Source: Nitrosomonas ureae (GTDB lineage: Bacteria > Pseudomonadota > Gammaproteobacteria > Burkholderiales > Nitrosomonadaceae). Taken from it: a stretch of 42,301 nt of DNA. Where the stretch lies: assembly GCF_900108305.1 (NCBI RefSeq), contig NZ_FNUX01000027.1, forward strand, positions 1-42,301, written 5' to 3'. A program made the position numbers and the translations under genes. Below the pieces are notes generated by a model. The model was given only the letters and a program-made list of their open reading frames with translations. It searched no databases and was not told the DNA's origin. Positions 1 to 8,438 of the stretch are shown one piece after another; the first letter of the stretch is position 1, and each line of letters begins with the position of its first letter.

Positions 1-119
1 AACTTCTTCGTCAATATCGTCGTAATTGCCGCCGTAAGCGTAGTCTTACCATGATCCACGTGCCCTATCGTTCCAACATTTACATGTGGCTTCGACCGCT
101 CAAATTTACTCTTTGCCAT
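1..119 (-). CDS. tuf: Elongation factor Tu, N-terminal part (cut by the window edge)
   Basis: The reverse strand encodes the first 39 residues of EF-Tu, beginning [20 protein letters not shown] and running into the G1 P-loop GHVDHGKT, which binds the GTP phosphates. EF-Tu delivers aminoacyl-tRNA to the ribosome in the cytoplasm. The ATG at 119-117 is preceded by an AAGGGG ribosome site at about 129-135. It lies 48 bases downstream of tRNA-Thr in the same direction, the classic tyr-gly-thr-tufB arrangement, so it is probably co-transcribed with the tRNAs. The rest of the gene is outside the window. Confidence 0.97.
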   Translation of the reverse strand, partial: MAKSKFERSKPHVNVGTIGHVDHGKTTLTAAITTILTKK

Positions 120-167
120 GTCTTGTTTCCCCTTTACGTGCTTTAACCATAAAATCCATTCAACCTA

Positions 168-242
<75 letters not shown>

Positions 243-286
243 AAGCATACACAAACAACCATTAATACAATTGATACCATTCAAAC

Positions 287-360
287 TGGAGCGGGTGAAG
301 GGAATCGAACCCTCGTCGTAAGCTTGGAAGGCTTCTGCTCTACCATTGAGCTACACCCGC
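287..360 (-). tRNA. tRNA-Gly (anticodon TCC)
   Basis: The reverse strand gives acceptor GCGGGTG/CACCCGC, D-arm GCTC/GAGC, anticodon loop CTTCCAA with anticodon TCC (Gly), T-loop TTCGATT and an encoded CCA at 287-289. The outermost anticodon-stem pair appears to be a G-A mismatch; the other four pairs are sound. It lies between tRNA-Tyr and tRNA-Thr. Confidence 0.96.
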
Positions 361-443
361 ATTACAAACTTTGCAAGAAAGCGCAAAATCTACCCATCAA
401 AGCATGGCGCCCACTCCCTAAAACTAATGTTATTACTATTCTA

Positions 444-530
<87 letters not shown>

Positions 531-544
531 GAACGAAACGGGAG

Positions 545-573
545 ATTATGAATATATTGCCATCATAAGTCAA
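545..573 (-). promoter_or_regulatory. Sigma-70 promoter of the tRNA-Tyr/Gly/Thr-tuf operon
   Basis: On the reverse strand TTGACT (573-568) and CATAAT (550-545) are separated by exactly 17 bases. The sequence just after the -10 box is CTCCCG, a GC-rich discriminator of the kind known for stringently controlled stable-RNA promoters. The predicted start near 537-538 lies just before tRNA-Tyr. The rest of 531-678 is AT-rich and shows no gene. Confidence 0.85.
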
Positions 574-678
574 TCTTGTTTTATATTAAGTAATATAAAA
601 AACCAATAATATTTCAAAAATCATTAATACAAACCAGAAACGCCTGGTTTGACAAATCTTGTTGTCAGAAAATCAAGC

Positions 679-1656
679 CTAAGTAAGCCGAATTCTTGGA
701 TCAACAAACGTATAAGAAATATCGGTTAGAATCAAACCCACGATATAAAGCATTGAGCCCAAAAAAACCATCGCCCTGACAATCGCAAAATCCTGTGAAT
801 TAATCGCATCAATTGTATAACTGCCAAGTCCCGGGATACCGAAAAAAGACTCAACCAGCAAGCTGCCCAAAAACAATAGAGGCACCACAACAACCGCACC
901 GGTTAGAATTGGAATTAATGCATTCTTGAGCACATGTCTGAACAAAACGATACGCTCCGATAACCCTTTCGCTCTAGCTGTGCGCACGTATTCTTTGTTC
1001 ATCTCTTCTAAAAATATTGTACGATACCAACGAATATGGGATCCAGCACTAGTAATAATCCCGATTAAGACCGGCAGCACCAAAAATTTTGTTGCATCCA
1101 GCCCAGTTCCATAACCTGATATGGGCACCCAATGCCATAATTTGCTCACTAAAAACTGCCCAACGATAATATAGAATAAACTTGAAATAGACATCAACGC
1201 CACACATAGAACCACGCCCCAGAAATCGATATAAGTAGCACGAAAAAAAACCATCAGCAATGCGAAAGTAATATACACAAGCAATCCCACTACGAATACA
1301 GGTAGCGCAATGGCAAGACTTGGCATCATGCGTGATTTGATTTCTCGCGCGATATCCCGACCATCATCGGAACGCCCAAATTCAAAGACAAACATTGAAA
1401 TTGATTTCTCAAAGAAAATGGTATTCGTCAGCTTTCCCAGTTTCTCAGCTTCAGAATTGAACAATAAAGGTTTATCGTAACCTCGCTCGACTTTCCATTT
1501 CTCAATTGCTTCGGGTGTAACATACTTAATACCCAACTGCATGCGCGCCATGTCGTCAGGTGTATTCACTACAAAAAACAAAGTGAATGTAAGCAAATTA
1601 ACCCCGATTAAAATTGGTACCGCATAAAACAAACGCCTAATAATATAACTCAACAT
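679..1656 (-). CDS. Peptide/oligopeptide-type ABC transporter permease (DppB/OppB family)
   Basis: This 325-residue inner-membrane protein opens with MLSYIIRRLFYAVPILIGVN, typical of DppB/OppB permeases, and has about six hydrophobic segments. Near residues 210-250 it carries the EAA loop, with EYVRTARAKGL, which contacts the ATPase in this family. The usual role is one half of the channel of a binding-protein-dependent importer for peptides or similar solutes. It starts 21 bp after the binding-protein gene and is surely in the same operon. No DppC-type partner or ATPase gene follows; the tRNA operon comes next. These parts must lie elsewhere, or this is a remnant transporter. The substrate cannot be told from the sequence. 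Confidence 0.88.
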   Translation of the reverse strand: MLSYIIRRLFYAVPILIGVNLLTFTLFFVVNTPDDMARMQLGIKYVTPEAIEKWKVERGYDKPLLFNSEAEKLGKLTNTIFFEKSISMFVFEFGRSDDGRDIAREIKSRMMPSLAIALPVFVVGLLVYITFALLMVFFRATYIDFWGVVLCVALMSISSLFYIIVGQFLVSKLWHWVPISGYGTGLDATKFLVLPVLIGIITSAGSHIRWYRTIFLEEMNKEYVRTARAKGLSERIVLFRHVLKNALIPILTGAVVVVPLLFLGSLLVESFFGIPGLGSYTIDAINSQDFAIVRAMVFLGSMLYIVGLILTDISYTFVDPRIRLT

Positions 1657-1677
1657 TATTAGTAGCTTATTGTCAAT

Positions 1678-3864
1678 TCAGACTGCACGTATCGCAACAC
1701 TACTTTCATGACGACGGAAAGCCCTTACAGCAGGGATAATACTAATCACCAGAATGAATGATATCAATGCGATAGGCCAAAATACCGGTCGATTCCATTC
1801 CTGCCGCTTAGCCTCTCGCAAATTGGCATCGATCTTGAAATATTTAAGATTATTATTCGATATTCTGTTAGGTTTAACATTCTGATACCAAGAATGATAC
1901 AAACCATAGTCTTTGGGATGATACCCCCACAACCAAGGCGCATCGTAACGCAATATCTCCACCATGCGATCTATGATCAGCTGTCGCTCCGATCCATTCT
2001 CCATATTCTTCATCTTCTCAAATAACTGATTATATTCATTATTGTTATAATTCACAGCATTCTCACCGCTATTTCCAACCTTGCGTTGAGGACCATATAA
2101 TAAAAACAAGAAATTCTCCGGGTCAGGATAATCCGCATTCCAGCCCCATTCGAAGATTTGTGCGTTACCTTTTCGAATTTTATCCTGGAAACGATTGTAA
2201 TCTGTACTTCTGACTACCAATTGTATATTTAATTTTTGAAATTGCTTACGCATCCAATCAAGCTTGGACCTATCTTCAGAACTACGCGCTGTAACATCAA
2301 AATACAAAATTAATGGCGCCCCCGTTTTCCGATCAATTCCATTTGGATACCCCGCCTCCGCAAGTAAGGCCTTGGCGGCTTTTATTGATTTTCGCTGTGG
2401 CTGATCGCCAATCCAGTCATATACTATTGGATTAATACCTGCTCGACCATCACGATAGCCAAAAATCCCAGGAGAAATGGGGCTTTGCGCAGGTATCCCG
2501 CGACCATTTGCAAAAATTGAAATAAATTCTTCGTAATCTACCGCAATCGAGATTGCTTGCCGAAGCTTTCTAGCTGATTCACGTTCGCGATCATCTCTTC
2601 CGCCCACCACAGGATCCAACATGTTAAAACCCATGTAATAAGTTGAGACCGCCACGGTTGTTTCCAATCTGATCCCTTGTTCTTCCATTTCTCGAGTGAC
2701 CGTAGCCTCTCCTTGTCCTACGAGCTGAACTGCTTGATCAAAACTGTCTGAGCCTATGCCGGTAGCATCATAATAGCCTTGTAAGAATTTATTCCATCTT
2801 GGAATGCTTTCTTTTTCCCGGGTATAAACAACTTTATCAATAAACGGCAGTTTTTTTCCTGCATCCTCTAGCAATCCATTTTTTTCATCTTCAGACATAC
2901 CATTTGCCGGATAGTATTCGTCACGAAAATTTGGATTCTTTTCTAATACCATGCGCAGATTGGGATCATTTTCAGTGAGCATATAGGGGCCTGTACCCAC
3001 CGGATACCAATCTAGCGTTATGTTCTTTTGCACTAATCCCGGCTGAGAATAAAAGCGATCTGCTTCCCAAGGAATCGGCGCAAAAAAAGGCATGGCCAAC
3101 CAATATAGAAATTGAGGATACTTACCGTGTATCTTTATGCTATAAGTATATTTGTCAATTAGTTGAATCCCTTCTAACTGATACTTCCTCAGATCCAAGT
3201 ATGTCTCATCCTCGGGCCGATTCTGTTCTGCGTGTTTCAATTTAACAGCGTAATCCTTCAACCCTACTATGTAATCCGCCATGAGCCCATATATTGGAGA
3301 ATGCAATCTTGGATGAGCCAGACGCTTAACCTGATATACATAATCTTCGGCCTCTAATTCTCTAGTATCCGCGTATGAAAAATCGGACAGCTTAAATATC
3401 GATGTTAATGCGTCCTCGCTCAGTACATGATATAGCCAATTACCTTGTTCATCCATTACAAAAGCTGGATGTGGTTGAAAGGAAATCCCTGGTTTAATCG
3501 AGATCTCATAAATACTATAAGCAATATCGTCGGAATGCGCTTCATCCGGCAATTGATTACCTTCGGCATCAAAATATTTCACAACCGGTATTTTTTCCGC
3601 AGTTGCCGGAATTAAAACAAAAGGCCGTTTCAAATAATGATACTGCAATGGAGGCTCGTAAATCTGGGCAGTAAACTGAATTTCGTTTGAACTGTAAGAT
3701 TGCACCGGATCAAGATGCTTAGGGCGTTCACTAAATACGCTATAAAGAATATTTTTCCCTGCATCCGACGCAGCATAAGGATTATTCCAACTATACTCGC
3801 CGCATGCGGCTAACTGCACAATGATAGCAATCAACAACCAAAATTTAATTAATGAAATCTTCAT
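1678..3864 (-). CDS. Lipoprotein substrate-binding protein, SBP family 5, with a C-terminal membrane helix
   Basis: This large extracytoplasmic binding protein (728 residues from the start chosen) belongs to the peptide/nickel SBP family 5, with blocks such as LDPVQSYSSNE near the N-terminus and RQAISIAVDYEEF and WGWNADYPDPENFLFLLYGP further on. The reading frame is open to a TTG at 3921 and an ATG at 3915. I prefer the ATG at 3864 because it gives a normal lipoprotein signal, a short basic n-region (MKISLIK), a hydrophobic stretch and lipobox LAAC with Cys21. None of the three starts has a strong ribosome site. Unusually, the C-terminus carries a second hydrophobic segment (FWPIALISFILVISIIPAV) followed by basic residues, predicting a membrane helix. 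Homologues are usually 500-600 residues. It is the first gene of an operon with the permease. Confidence 0.85.
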   Translation of the reverse strand: MKISLIKFWLLIAIIVQLAACGEYSWNNPYAASDAGKNILYSVFSERPKHLDPVQSYSSNEIQFTAQIYEPPLQYHYLKRPFVLIPATAEKIPVVKYFDAEGNQLPDEAHSDDIAYSIYEISIKPGISFQPHPAFVMDEQGNWLYHVLSEDALTSIFKLSDFSYADTRELEAEDYVYQVKRLAHPRLHSPIYGLMADYIVGLKDYAVKLKHAEQNRPEDETYLDLRKYQLEGIQLIDKYTYSIKIHGKYPQFLYWLAMPFFAPIPWEADRFYSQPGLVQKNITLDWYPVGTGPYMLTENDPNLRMVLEKNPNFRDEYYPANGMSEDEKNGLLEDAGKKLPFIDKVVYTREKESIPRWNKFLQGYYDATGIGSDSFDQAVQLVGQGEATVTREMEEQGIRLETTVAVSTYYMGFNMLDPVVGGRDDRERESARKLRQAISIAVDYEEFISIFANGRGIPAQSPISPGIFGYRDGRAGINPIVYDWIGDQPQRKSIKAAKALLAEAGYPNGIDRKTGAPLILYFDVTARSSEDRSKLDWMRKQFQKLNIQLVVRSTDYNRFQDKIRKGNAQIFEWGWNADYPDPENFLFLLYGPQRKVGNSGENAVNYNNNEYNQLFEKMKNMENGSERQLIIDRMVEILRYDAPWLWGYHPKDYGLYHSWYQNVKPNRISNNNLKYFKIDANLREAKRQEWNRPVFWPIALISFILVISIIPAVRAFRRHESSVAIRAV

Positions 3865-3962
3865 TGCACACGCGGCTTGCCGGAATCTGTTTAAAGCCAA
3901 TAATGATACTCGCATCTTCAACTTATTCTTGTGTTTAACGCCACCTTATTCAACCCTTCGGC

Positions 3963-3968
3963 TATAAT
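3963..3968 (+). promoter_or_regulatory. Likely -10 box of the fabI promoter
   Basis: A perfect TATAAT lies 33 bases before the chosen fabI ATG. No good -35 box is visible at the usual distance (GCCACC at 3940-3945), so the promoter may rely on other contacts. The upstream in-frame TTG at 3969 would sit directly after this box and could not be transcribed from it, which supports the start at 4002. Confidence 0.5.
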
Positions 3969-4001
3969 TTGCCAAAATGTTCAACTTTACAAGGAAAATT
4001 T

Positions 4002-4787
4002 ATGGGATTTCTCGCAAATAAACGTGTGCTCATTACAGGATTACTCAGTAACCGCTCGATTGCTTATGGTATCGCCAAGGCCATGAAACGCGAAGGCGCA
4101 TTGCTAGCGTTTACTTATCAAAGTGAAGAGCTTCGTGGACGAGTTGAGAAACTGGCCGCTGAATTTGATAGTAGCTTACTTTTTCCCTGCAATGTAGCTA
4201 GCGACGATGAAATATCGATGTGCTTTGAGCAACTGCAAAAACATTGGGATGGGCTGGATTGTATTATTCATTCAATTGCCTTCGCGCCCCGTGAAGCTCT
4301 AAGTGGAGATTACCTGGAAAATGTTAATAGAGAAGCTTTTCAAATTGCACACGATATCAGTACTTATAGTTTCTCAGCTCTCGCCAAAGCTGCTCTGCCA
4401 TTAATGCAAGGTAGAAATGGCGCACTTTTAACATTAAGCTACTTAGGCGCTGTTCGCGTCATGCCCAACTACAATGTAATGGGATTAGCCAAAGCCAGCC
4501 TTGAAGCAAATGTTCGCTTCATGGCTTCCAGCTTGGGCCAGAAAGGAATACGCGTTAATGCTATCTCTGCTGGACCAATTAAAACTCTGGCAGCTTCCGG
4601 TATTGGAAACTTTGGAAAACTATTAGGTTATACCGAGAAGGTCTCCCCGCTACGGCGTAATGTCACCATCGAAGAAGTTGGCAATGTCGCCGCCTTTTTA
4701 TGCAGTGATCTGGCTAGTGGAATTACCGGTGAGATAACTTATGTGGATGCAGGCTTTAATACAGTCGCATTTAGTCTCAATGATTAA
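4002..4787 (+). CDS. fabI: Enoyl-[acyl-carrier-protein] reductase (NADH), FabI
   Basis: FabI reduces trans-2-enoyl-ACP in the last step of each fatty-acid elongation cycle, in the cytoplasm. The 261-residue protein has the family's divergent nucleotide-binding loop ([15 protein letters not shown], residues 11-25) and the catalytic triad Tyr147, Tyr157 and Lys164 within [19 protein letters not shown], matching E. coli Tyr146/Tyr156/Lys163. The ATG at 4002 has an AAGGA ribosome site at 3991-3995. The frame extends upstream to a TTG at 3969 that I rejected. The gene is divergent from the binding-protein gene and converges with ppiD with only a few bases between the ends. Confidence 0.97.
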   Translation: MGFLANKRVLITGLLSNRSIAYGIAKAMKREGALLAFTYQSEELRGRVEKLAAEFDSSLLFPCNVASDDEISMCFEQLQKHWDGLDCIIHSIAFAPREALSGDYLENVNREAFQIAHDISTYSFSALAKAALPLMQGRNGALLTLSYLGAVRVMPNYNVMGLAKASLEANVRFMASSLGQKGIRVNAISAGPIKTLAASGIGNFGKLLGYTEKVSPLRRNVTIEEVGNVAAFLCSDLASGITGEITYVDAGFNTVAFSLND

Positions 4788-4788
4788 C

Positions 4789-4818
4789 CAAAATCAGAGA
4801 TTATTCTGTTTGATTTTG
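4789..4818. terminator. Possible bidirectional terminator between fabI and ppiD
   Basis: CAAAATCA (4789-4796) is the inverted complement of TGATTTTG (4811-4818). Inside the loop a second short pairing (CAGA/TCTG) competes. The stem overlaps the ppiD stop codon. It is AT-rich and weak, so this is only a plausible shared terminator for the two convergent genes. Confidence 0.35.
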
Positions 4819-6680
4819 ACATCATACCGTTGCCTGATTGCAGCCAGATAAGACGATACTTCTTCTTGCGTTATCATCTGCTGCAATTGTTTAGCGAAGT
4901 TTTCAGATGCTATTTTTTCATCTGACTCAGGTTCTATGACTTTGCTAATCCGTATCAAATTGAATCCGCCTTCCGGCTCAACCACGCCGACATAAGCCGG
5001 AAGCTCATCAACTTCTGCCCTAAAAATAGCCCCTAAAGCCTCATGATCCAATTCCTGGGGCTGCATATAAGAAATCAACTGCGCATCATCCCAAGCAACA
5101 TCATCAAGAACCTCTCCCGCCTGCAATCGAGCAAGCCTTTCTTGTCCCTCTACTACAGCCATTGATACAGCCATTTCTTTCTTGAGTTTCTCTACAATCT
5201 CATCCTTAACAACCGTTAATGATTGCGAAGTAGCCGGTTTATATTCAATAATACGAGCAGAAACAAACGTATCAGGCTTAACCTCGATAGCCTCCGTATT
5301 ACGGCTATTTGAAATAACATCATCTGAGAAAATTGCTGACAACAAATTTTCATTGGCAAGGATTTCAGGCTCTTCTTTTAAATCTCTTGTAATCCAATCA
5401 CTCTTTTCTATGGTTAATTCAAATTTTTCTGCTGCTGCTTGCAGGCTTTCACCTTGCTCATAGACAACATTACTAAAATCTTCAACAATCTCACCAAAAA
5501 CACTTTCTACCATTTCAATCTTGAGCGTATTCTCAATTTGTTCGCGAACTTCTTCCAGTTCTGGATGTTGCTCTTCTTTAATTGCGGTTAATTTGATTAT
5601 GTGCAGACCAAAATCTGTCTCCACTATGTCGCTGATTTCATCCAATTGCATCGAAAAAATATTATCTTCAAAAGATTTAACCATGACTCCACGGCCAAAG
5701 AAACCAAGATCGCCTCCTTGCATGGCTGAACCAGGATCATCTGAATGCTCCTTAGCTATTTCTGCGAATTGATCTGGATCTTGTTTAACCTGCTCCAAAA
5801 TTCTCTCAGCCTTATCTCGCGCTATCTGCTTTTCTTCCTCCGGCACATCTGCAGATACACTGATTAATATGTGACTAGCCTTACGCTCTTCAGGTTGACC
5901 AAACTCCGATTGATGTTCTGAAAAATATGTATTGATCGCTTCGTCACTCACAAACTCATTTTTTGCTGCCCTGTCCAACGACAAAACCAGATATTCAACT
6001 TTGGCACGTTCCGGCAAATCAAAATCCGTTTTATGTTGTTCATAATAAGCCGAAATATCTACTTCTTCAGGTATGGCCTGAGAAAGGAACTGATCCGGTG
6101 CAATTTTCGATTGACTGATTTCACGCCGCACCTCACTAAGATACTGTACCTTTTCAGTAGCAGTTCTTGGCGTAATGGCATTTTCACTATATCCATCCAG
6201 TAATTGTTGCAGCAATAATTCATTACGCACACGCGATTCAAATATTGCAGGAGTAAGACCCTGATTACGCAACAATTCTTCATACTGCTGCTTGGAGAAC
6301 TTATTATTCTTTTGGAATGCCTGGATATCTTGAATTGTCTTGATTAACTGTGAATCCAAAACAGCGAAGCCATTTTTAACAGCTTCTTGATACAATAACC
6401 GTTGCTGAATCAGTCTTTCAAGTACAGAATTTCTTACTTCAAAATTATCAAGTATCGCACTATCGAAATTTGCGCCAAGCATCGCCCGTAGTCTTTCATG
6501 GTGATCACGTAATGCTTGTTCAAATTCTCGTCGAGAGATCTCTTCACCTTCGACGACCGCAACATAACCTTCGCTACCATCGTTCCTATAGGATTCCACA
6601 CCCCAAAACATAAATGGTAAAACCGCTAAGCCCAGAATTACTTGAACAACACGCTTTTTTCGATTGACTAGATCAAACAC
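4794..6680 (-). CDS. ppiD: Peptidyl-prolyl isomerase/chaperone PpiD, membrane-anchored
   Basis: PpiD is an inner-membrane-anchored periplasmic chaperone near the SecYEG exit that helps newly exported proteins fold. The 628-residue protein has a short cytoplasmic start, one membrane helix (VVQVILGLAVLPFMFWGV, residues 11-28), a SurA-like N-domain and one parvulin (PpiC) domain at about 265-365 with HILIS, GGDLGFFGRG and FGLHIIKL blocks. A C-terminal SurA-like region follows. Length and architecture match the family. The start is a GTG at 6680. It lies 73 bp after tRNA-Asp in the same direction, downstream of hupB and two tRNAs, an order common in betaproteobacteria. Confidence 0.95.
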   Translation of the reverse strand: MFDLVNRKKRVVQVILGLAVLPFMFWGVESYRNDGSEGYVAVVEGEEISRREFEQALRDHHERLRAMLGANFDSAILDNFEVRNSVLERLIQQRLLYQEAVKNGFAVLDSQLIKTIQDIQAFQKNNKFSKQQYEELLRNQGLTPAIFESRVRNELLLQQLLDGYSENAITPRTATEKVQYLSEVRREISQSKIAPDQFLSQAIPEEVDISAYYEQHKTDFDLPERAKVEYLVLSLDRAAKNEFVSDEAINTYFSEHQSEFGQPEERKASHILISVSADVPEEEKQIARDKAERILEQVKQDPDQFAEIAKEHSDDPGSAMQGGDLGFFGRGVMVKSFEDNIFSMQLDEISDIVETDFGLHIIKLTAIKEEQHPELEEVREQIENTLKIEMVESVFGEIVEDFSNVVYEQGESLQAAAEKFELTIEKSDWITRDLKEEPEILANENLLSAIFSDDVISNSRNTEAIEVKPDTFVSARIIEYKPATSQSLTVVKDEIVEKLKKEMAVSMAVVEGQERLARLQAGEVLDDVAWDDAQLISYMQPQELDHEALGAIFRAEVDELPAYVGVVEPEGGFNLIRISKVIEPESDEKIASENFAKQLQQMITQEEVSSYLAAIRQRYDVKIKQNNL

Positions 6681-6753
6681 AATTAGAATCTGCGAAAACT
6701 ATTTTAGTGGAAAAAACTCGAGGAATTAAAATTTTATTACTCATTTTTGTTTT

Positions 6754-6830
6754 TGGCGGAGTGGACGGGACTCGAACCCGCGACCCCCGGCGTGACAGGC
6801 CGGTATTCTAACCAACTGAACTACCACTCC
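6754..6830 (-). tRNA. tRNA-Asp (anticodon GTC)
   Basis: The reverse strand shows acceptor GGAGTGG/CCACTCC, discriminator G, anticodon loop CTGTCAC with GTC (Asp), T-loop TTCGAGT and encoded CCA at 6754-6756. It lies 17 bp after tRNA-Val. Confidence 0.97.
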
Positions 6831-6847
6831 CAAACTGGCTTATCGAT

Positions 6848-6923
6848 TGGTGGGTGCTGACGGGATCGAACCGCCGACATTCGCCTTGTAAGGGCGACGC
6901 TCTACCAGCTGAGCTAAGCACCC
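6848..6923 (-). tRNA. tRNA-Val (anticodon TAC)
   Basis: The reverse strand shows acceptor GGGTGCT/AGCACCC, D-arm GCTC/GAGC, anticodon stem CGCCC/GGGCG closing loop TTACAA-type with TAC (Val), and encoded CCA at 6848-6850. It begins 15 bp after the hupB stop codon and is probably processed from the hupB transcript. Confidence 0.96.
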
Positions 6924-6938
6924 CAATCAGAAAGTGCG

Positions 6939-7211
6939 CTAGTTTACTGCATCTTTGAGTGCTTTACCAGCACTGAATTTAGGAACCTTAGCCGCTTTGA
7001 TCTTAATAGCTGCACCAGTGCGAGGATTACGACCCGTACGCGCAGCTCGTGTACCTACTTTAAAAGTCCCAAATCCGACCAAAGTTACACTCTCATTCTT
7101 TTTAAGCGCTCCCTTTATTGCAGTTAATGCTCCATCCAATGCGCTTCCTGCCGAGGCTTTGGAAATTTTAGCCGATTTTGCGATAGCTTCAATAAGTTCG
7201 GATTTGTTCAT
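6939..7211 (-). CDS. hupB: DNA-binding protein HU-beta
   Basis: This 90-residue nucleoid protein bends and compacts DNA non-specifically as a dimer. It starts [20 protein letters not shown] and carries the HU/IHF signature [20 protein letters not shown] around residues 46-65, with the conserved Pro of the DNA-intercalating arm. Length is exactly that of HU. The ATG at 7211 has a strong AAGGGGAA ribosome site. A clear sigma-70 promoter lies 58 bp upstream of the start. tRNA-Val, tRNA-Asp and ppiD follow without an obvious terminator. Confidence 0.97.
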   Translation of the reverse strand: MNKSELIEAIAKSAKISKASAGSALDGALTAIKGALKKNESVTLVGFGTFKVGTRAARTGRNPRTGAAIKIKAAKVPKFSAGKALKDAVN

Positions 7212-7268
7212 ATAATTCCCCTTCTAAGTTTAATGGTAATTAAATCACAAGCAAATACTGCAGTCGCA

Positions 7269-7297
7269 CTTATATCAAGCCGTTAACGCATGGTCAA
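7269..7297 (-). promoter_or_regulatory. Sigma-70 promoter of hupB
   Basis: On the reverse strand TTGACC (7297-7292) and TATAAG (7274-7269) are separated by exactly 17 bases. The predicted start near 7262 leaves a leader of about 50 nt before hupB. It lies between the gpsA terminator and hupB, so hupB is transcribed independently of gpsA. Confidence 0.8.
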
Positions 7298-7393
7298 GCA
7301 AATTAAGGCATTTCGGCAACATCATTTATTGATTGATCAACGTCACGAAAAAACATGTTTTATATTACTCAAATAAAGACATATAAAAACAAT

Positions 7394-7410
7394 ACCCTAT
7401 GAAATAGGAT
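7394..7410 (-). terminator. Rho-independent terminator after gpsA
   Basis: On the reverse strand ATCCTAT (7410-7404), a TTC loop and ATAGGGT (7400-7394) form a 7-bp stem with one wobble pair. ATTGTTTTTATA follows as a T-rich tract. It lies 36 bases after the gpsA stop and ends the yibN-like/grxC/secB/gpsA unit. Confidence 0.6.
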
Positions 7411-7445
7411 AAAAAATGCCCACACTTCCTCACATCGATTAATTA

Positions 7446-8438
7446 TCAATAAATTTCTGATTTCTGTTCACGATTTAACAACACCTCGACAGCACGTCGC
7501 GCTGACACACCTTCATGTAAAATACTGCAAATTGCCTGTGTGATGGGCATTTCAATATTTAATCTCTTACCTAATTGCAGCACTGATAGCGCTGCATGCA
7601 CACCTTCAGCAACATGTCCAAGTTCATTTAAAATATCATGTAATGTTTTCCCTTCGGCTAACATCAATCCTACTTGTCTATTACGTGATAAATCACCAGT
7701 ACTTGTCAGAATCAAATCACCTACACCCGCTAACCCGATAAAAGTCTCCATCTTTCCGCCCAGACTAAGACCCAGCCTAGTGATTTCCATTAATCCACGT
7801 GTGATTAATGCGGCACGCGCATTGTGACCAAACCCAATGCCGTCAGAAATACCTGCAGCGATAGTAATTACATTCTTTATCGCACCCCCAGTTTCTACAC
7901 CAATAATGTCTTCACTTGTATAGATTCTCAGTCTTGGGCTATGTAATTCTACTGATATTCTGCTTGAAAACTCATGATCGTTAGAGGCAAATGTTAAAGC
8001 TGTCGGTAATCCTTGTGCAACTTCTTCCGCAAAACTGGGGCCCGATAAAACTCCGCAACAAGAAAGCGTTGCGTCATATTCTTCCGCAACGATCTGATGC
8101 GGAAGATAAGCAGTTCCCGTCTCTAAGCCCTTACATCCCCATATAAGCGGCACTCTGATATTGCCTGCAACGATAGTTCGTAAAGTTTCGCGTAAACCTG
8201 CAATGGGAACAACAAGCAAAGCAAGATCAACATTATCAAGCGCTTCAGTTAGTTGCGAGGTAATATTTAGCGATTCAGGTAACGAATGCTCTGGCAAAAA
8301 GGATTGGTTAATGCGCCTGCTATCCATGTCAGTCGCATGATCTGGATTCTTAGTCCACAAATTTATTTGATGACGTGCAGAAAAACTAATTGCTAATGCG
8401 GAACCCCATGCACCTGCGCCCAGTACAGCAATTTTCAT
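7446..8438 (-). CDS. gpsA: Glycerol-3-phosphate dehydrogenase [NAD(P)+]
   Basis: GpsA reduces dihydroxyacetone phosphate to sn-glycerol 3-phosphate, the backbone for phospholipids, in the cytoplasm. The 330-residue protein begins MKIAVLGAGAWGSALAI with the GxGxxG dinucleotide loop. It contains the family blocks SGPSFAEEV (about 140-148) and GAIKNVITIAAGISDGIGFG with the catalytic lysine, then the NPD C-domain. I chose the ATG at 8438, which overlaps the upstream SH3 gene's stop as ATGA and has a GGGG ribosome site. The frame is also open to a TTG at 8447. It is the last gene of the secB operon, as in E. coli. Confidence 0.96.
   Translation of the reverse strand: MKIAVLGAGAWGSALAISFSARHQINLWTKNPDHATDMDSRRINQSFLPEHSLPESLNITSQLTEALDNVDLALLVVPIAGLRETLRTIVAGNIRVPLIWGCKGLETGTAYLPHQIVAEEYDATLSCCGVLSGPSFAEEVAQGLPTALTFASNDHEFSSRISVELHSPRLRIYTSEDIIGVETGGAIKNVITIAAGISDGIGFGHNARAALITRGLMEITRLGLSLGGKMETFIGLAGVGDLILTSTGDLSRNRQVGLMLAEGKTLHDILNELGHVAEGVHAALSVLQLGKRLNIEMPITQAICSILHEGVSARRAVEVLLNREQKSEIY

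Noticed and set aside
3969..4001. Longer fabI starting at a TTG
   Set aside because: The TTG directly follows the TATAAT box and has no ribosome site; the ATG at 4002 has AAGGA and the family N-terminus.
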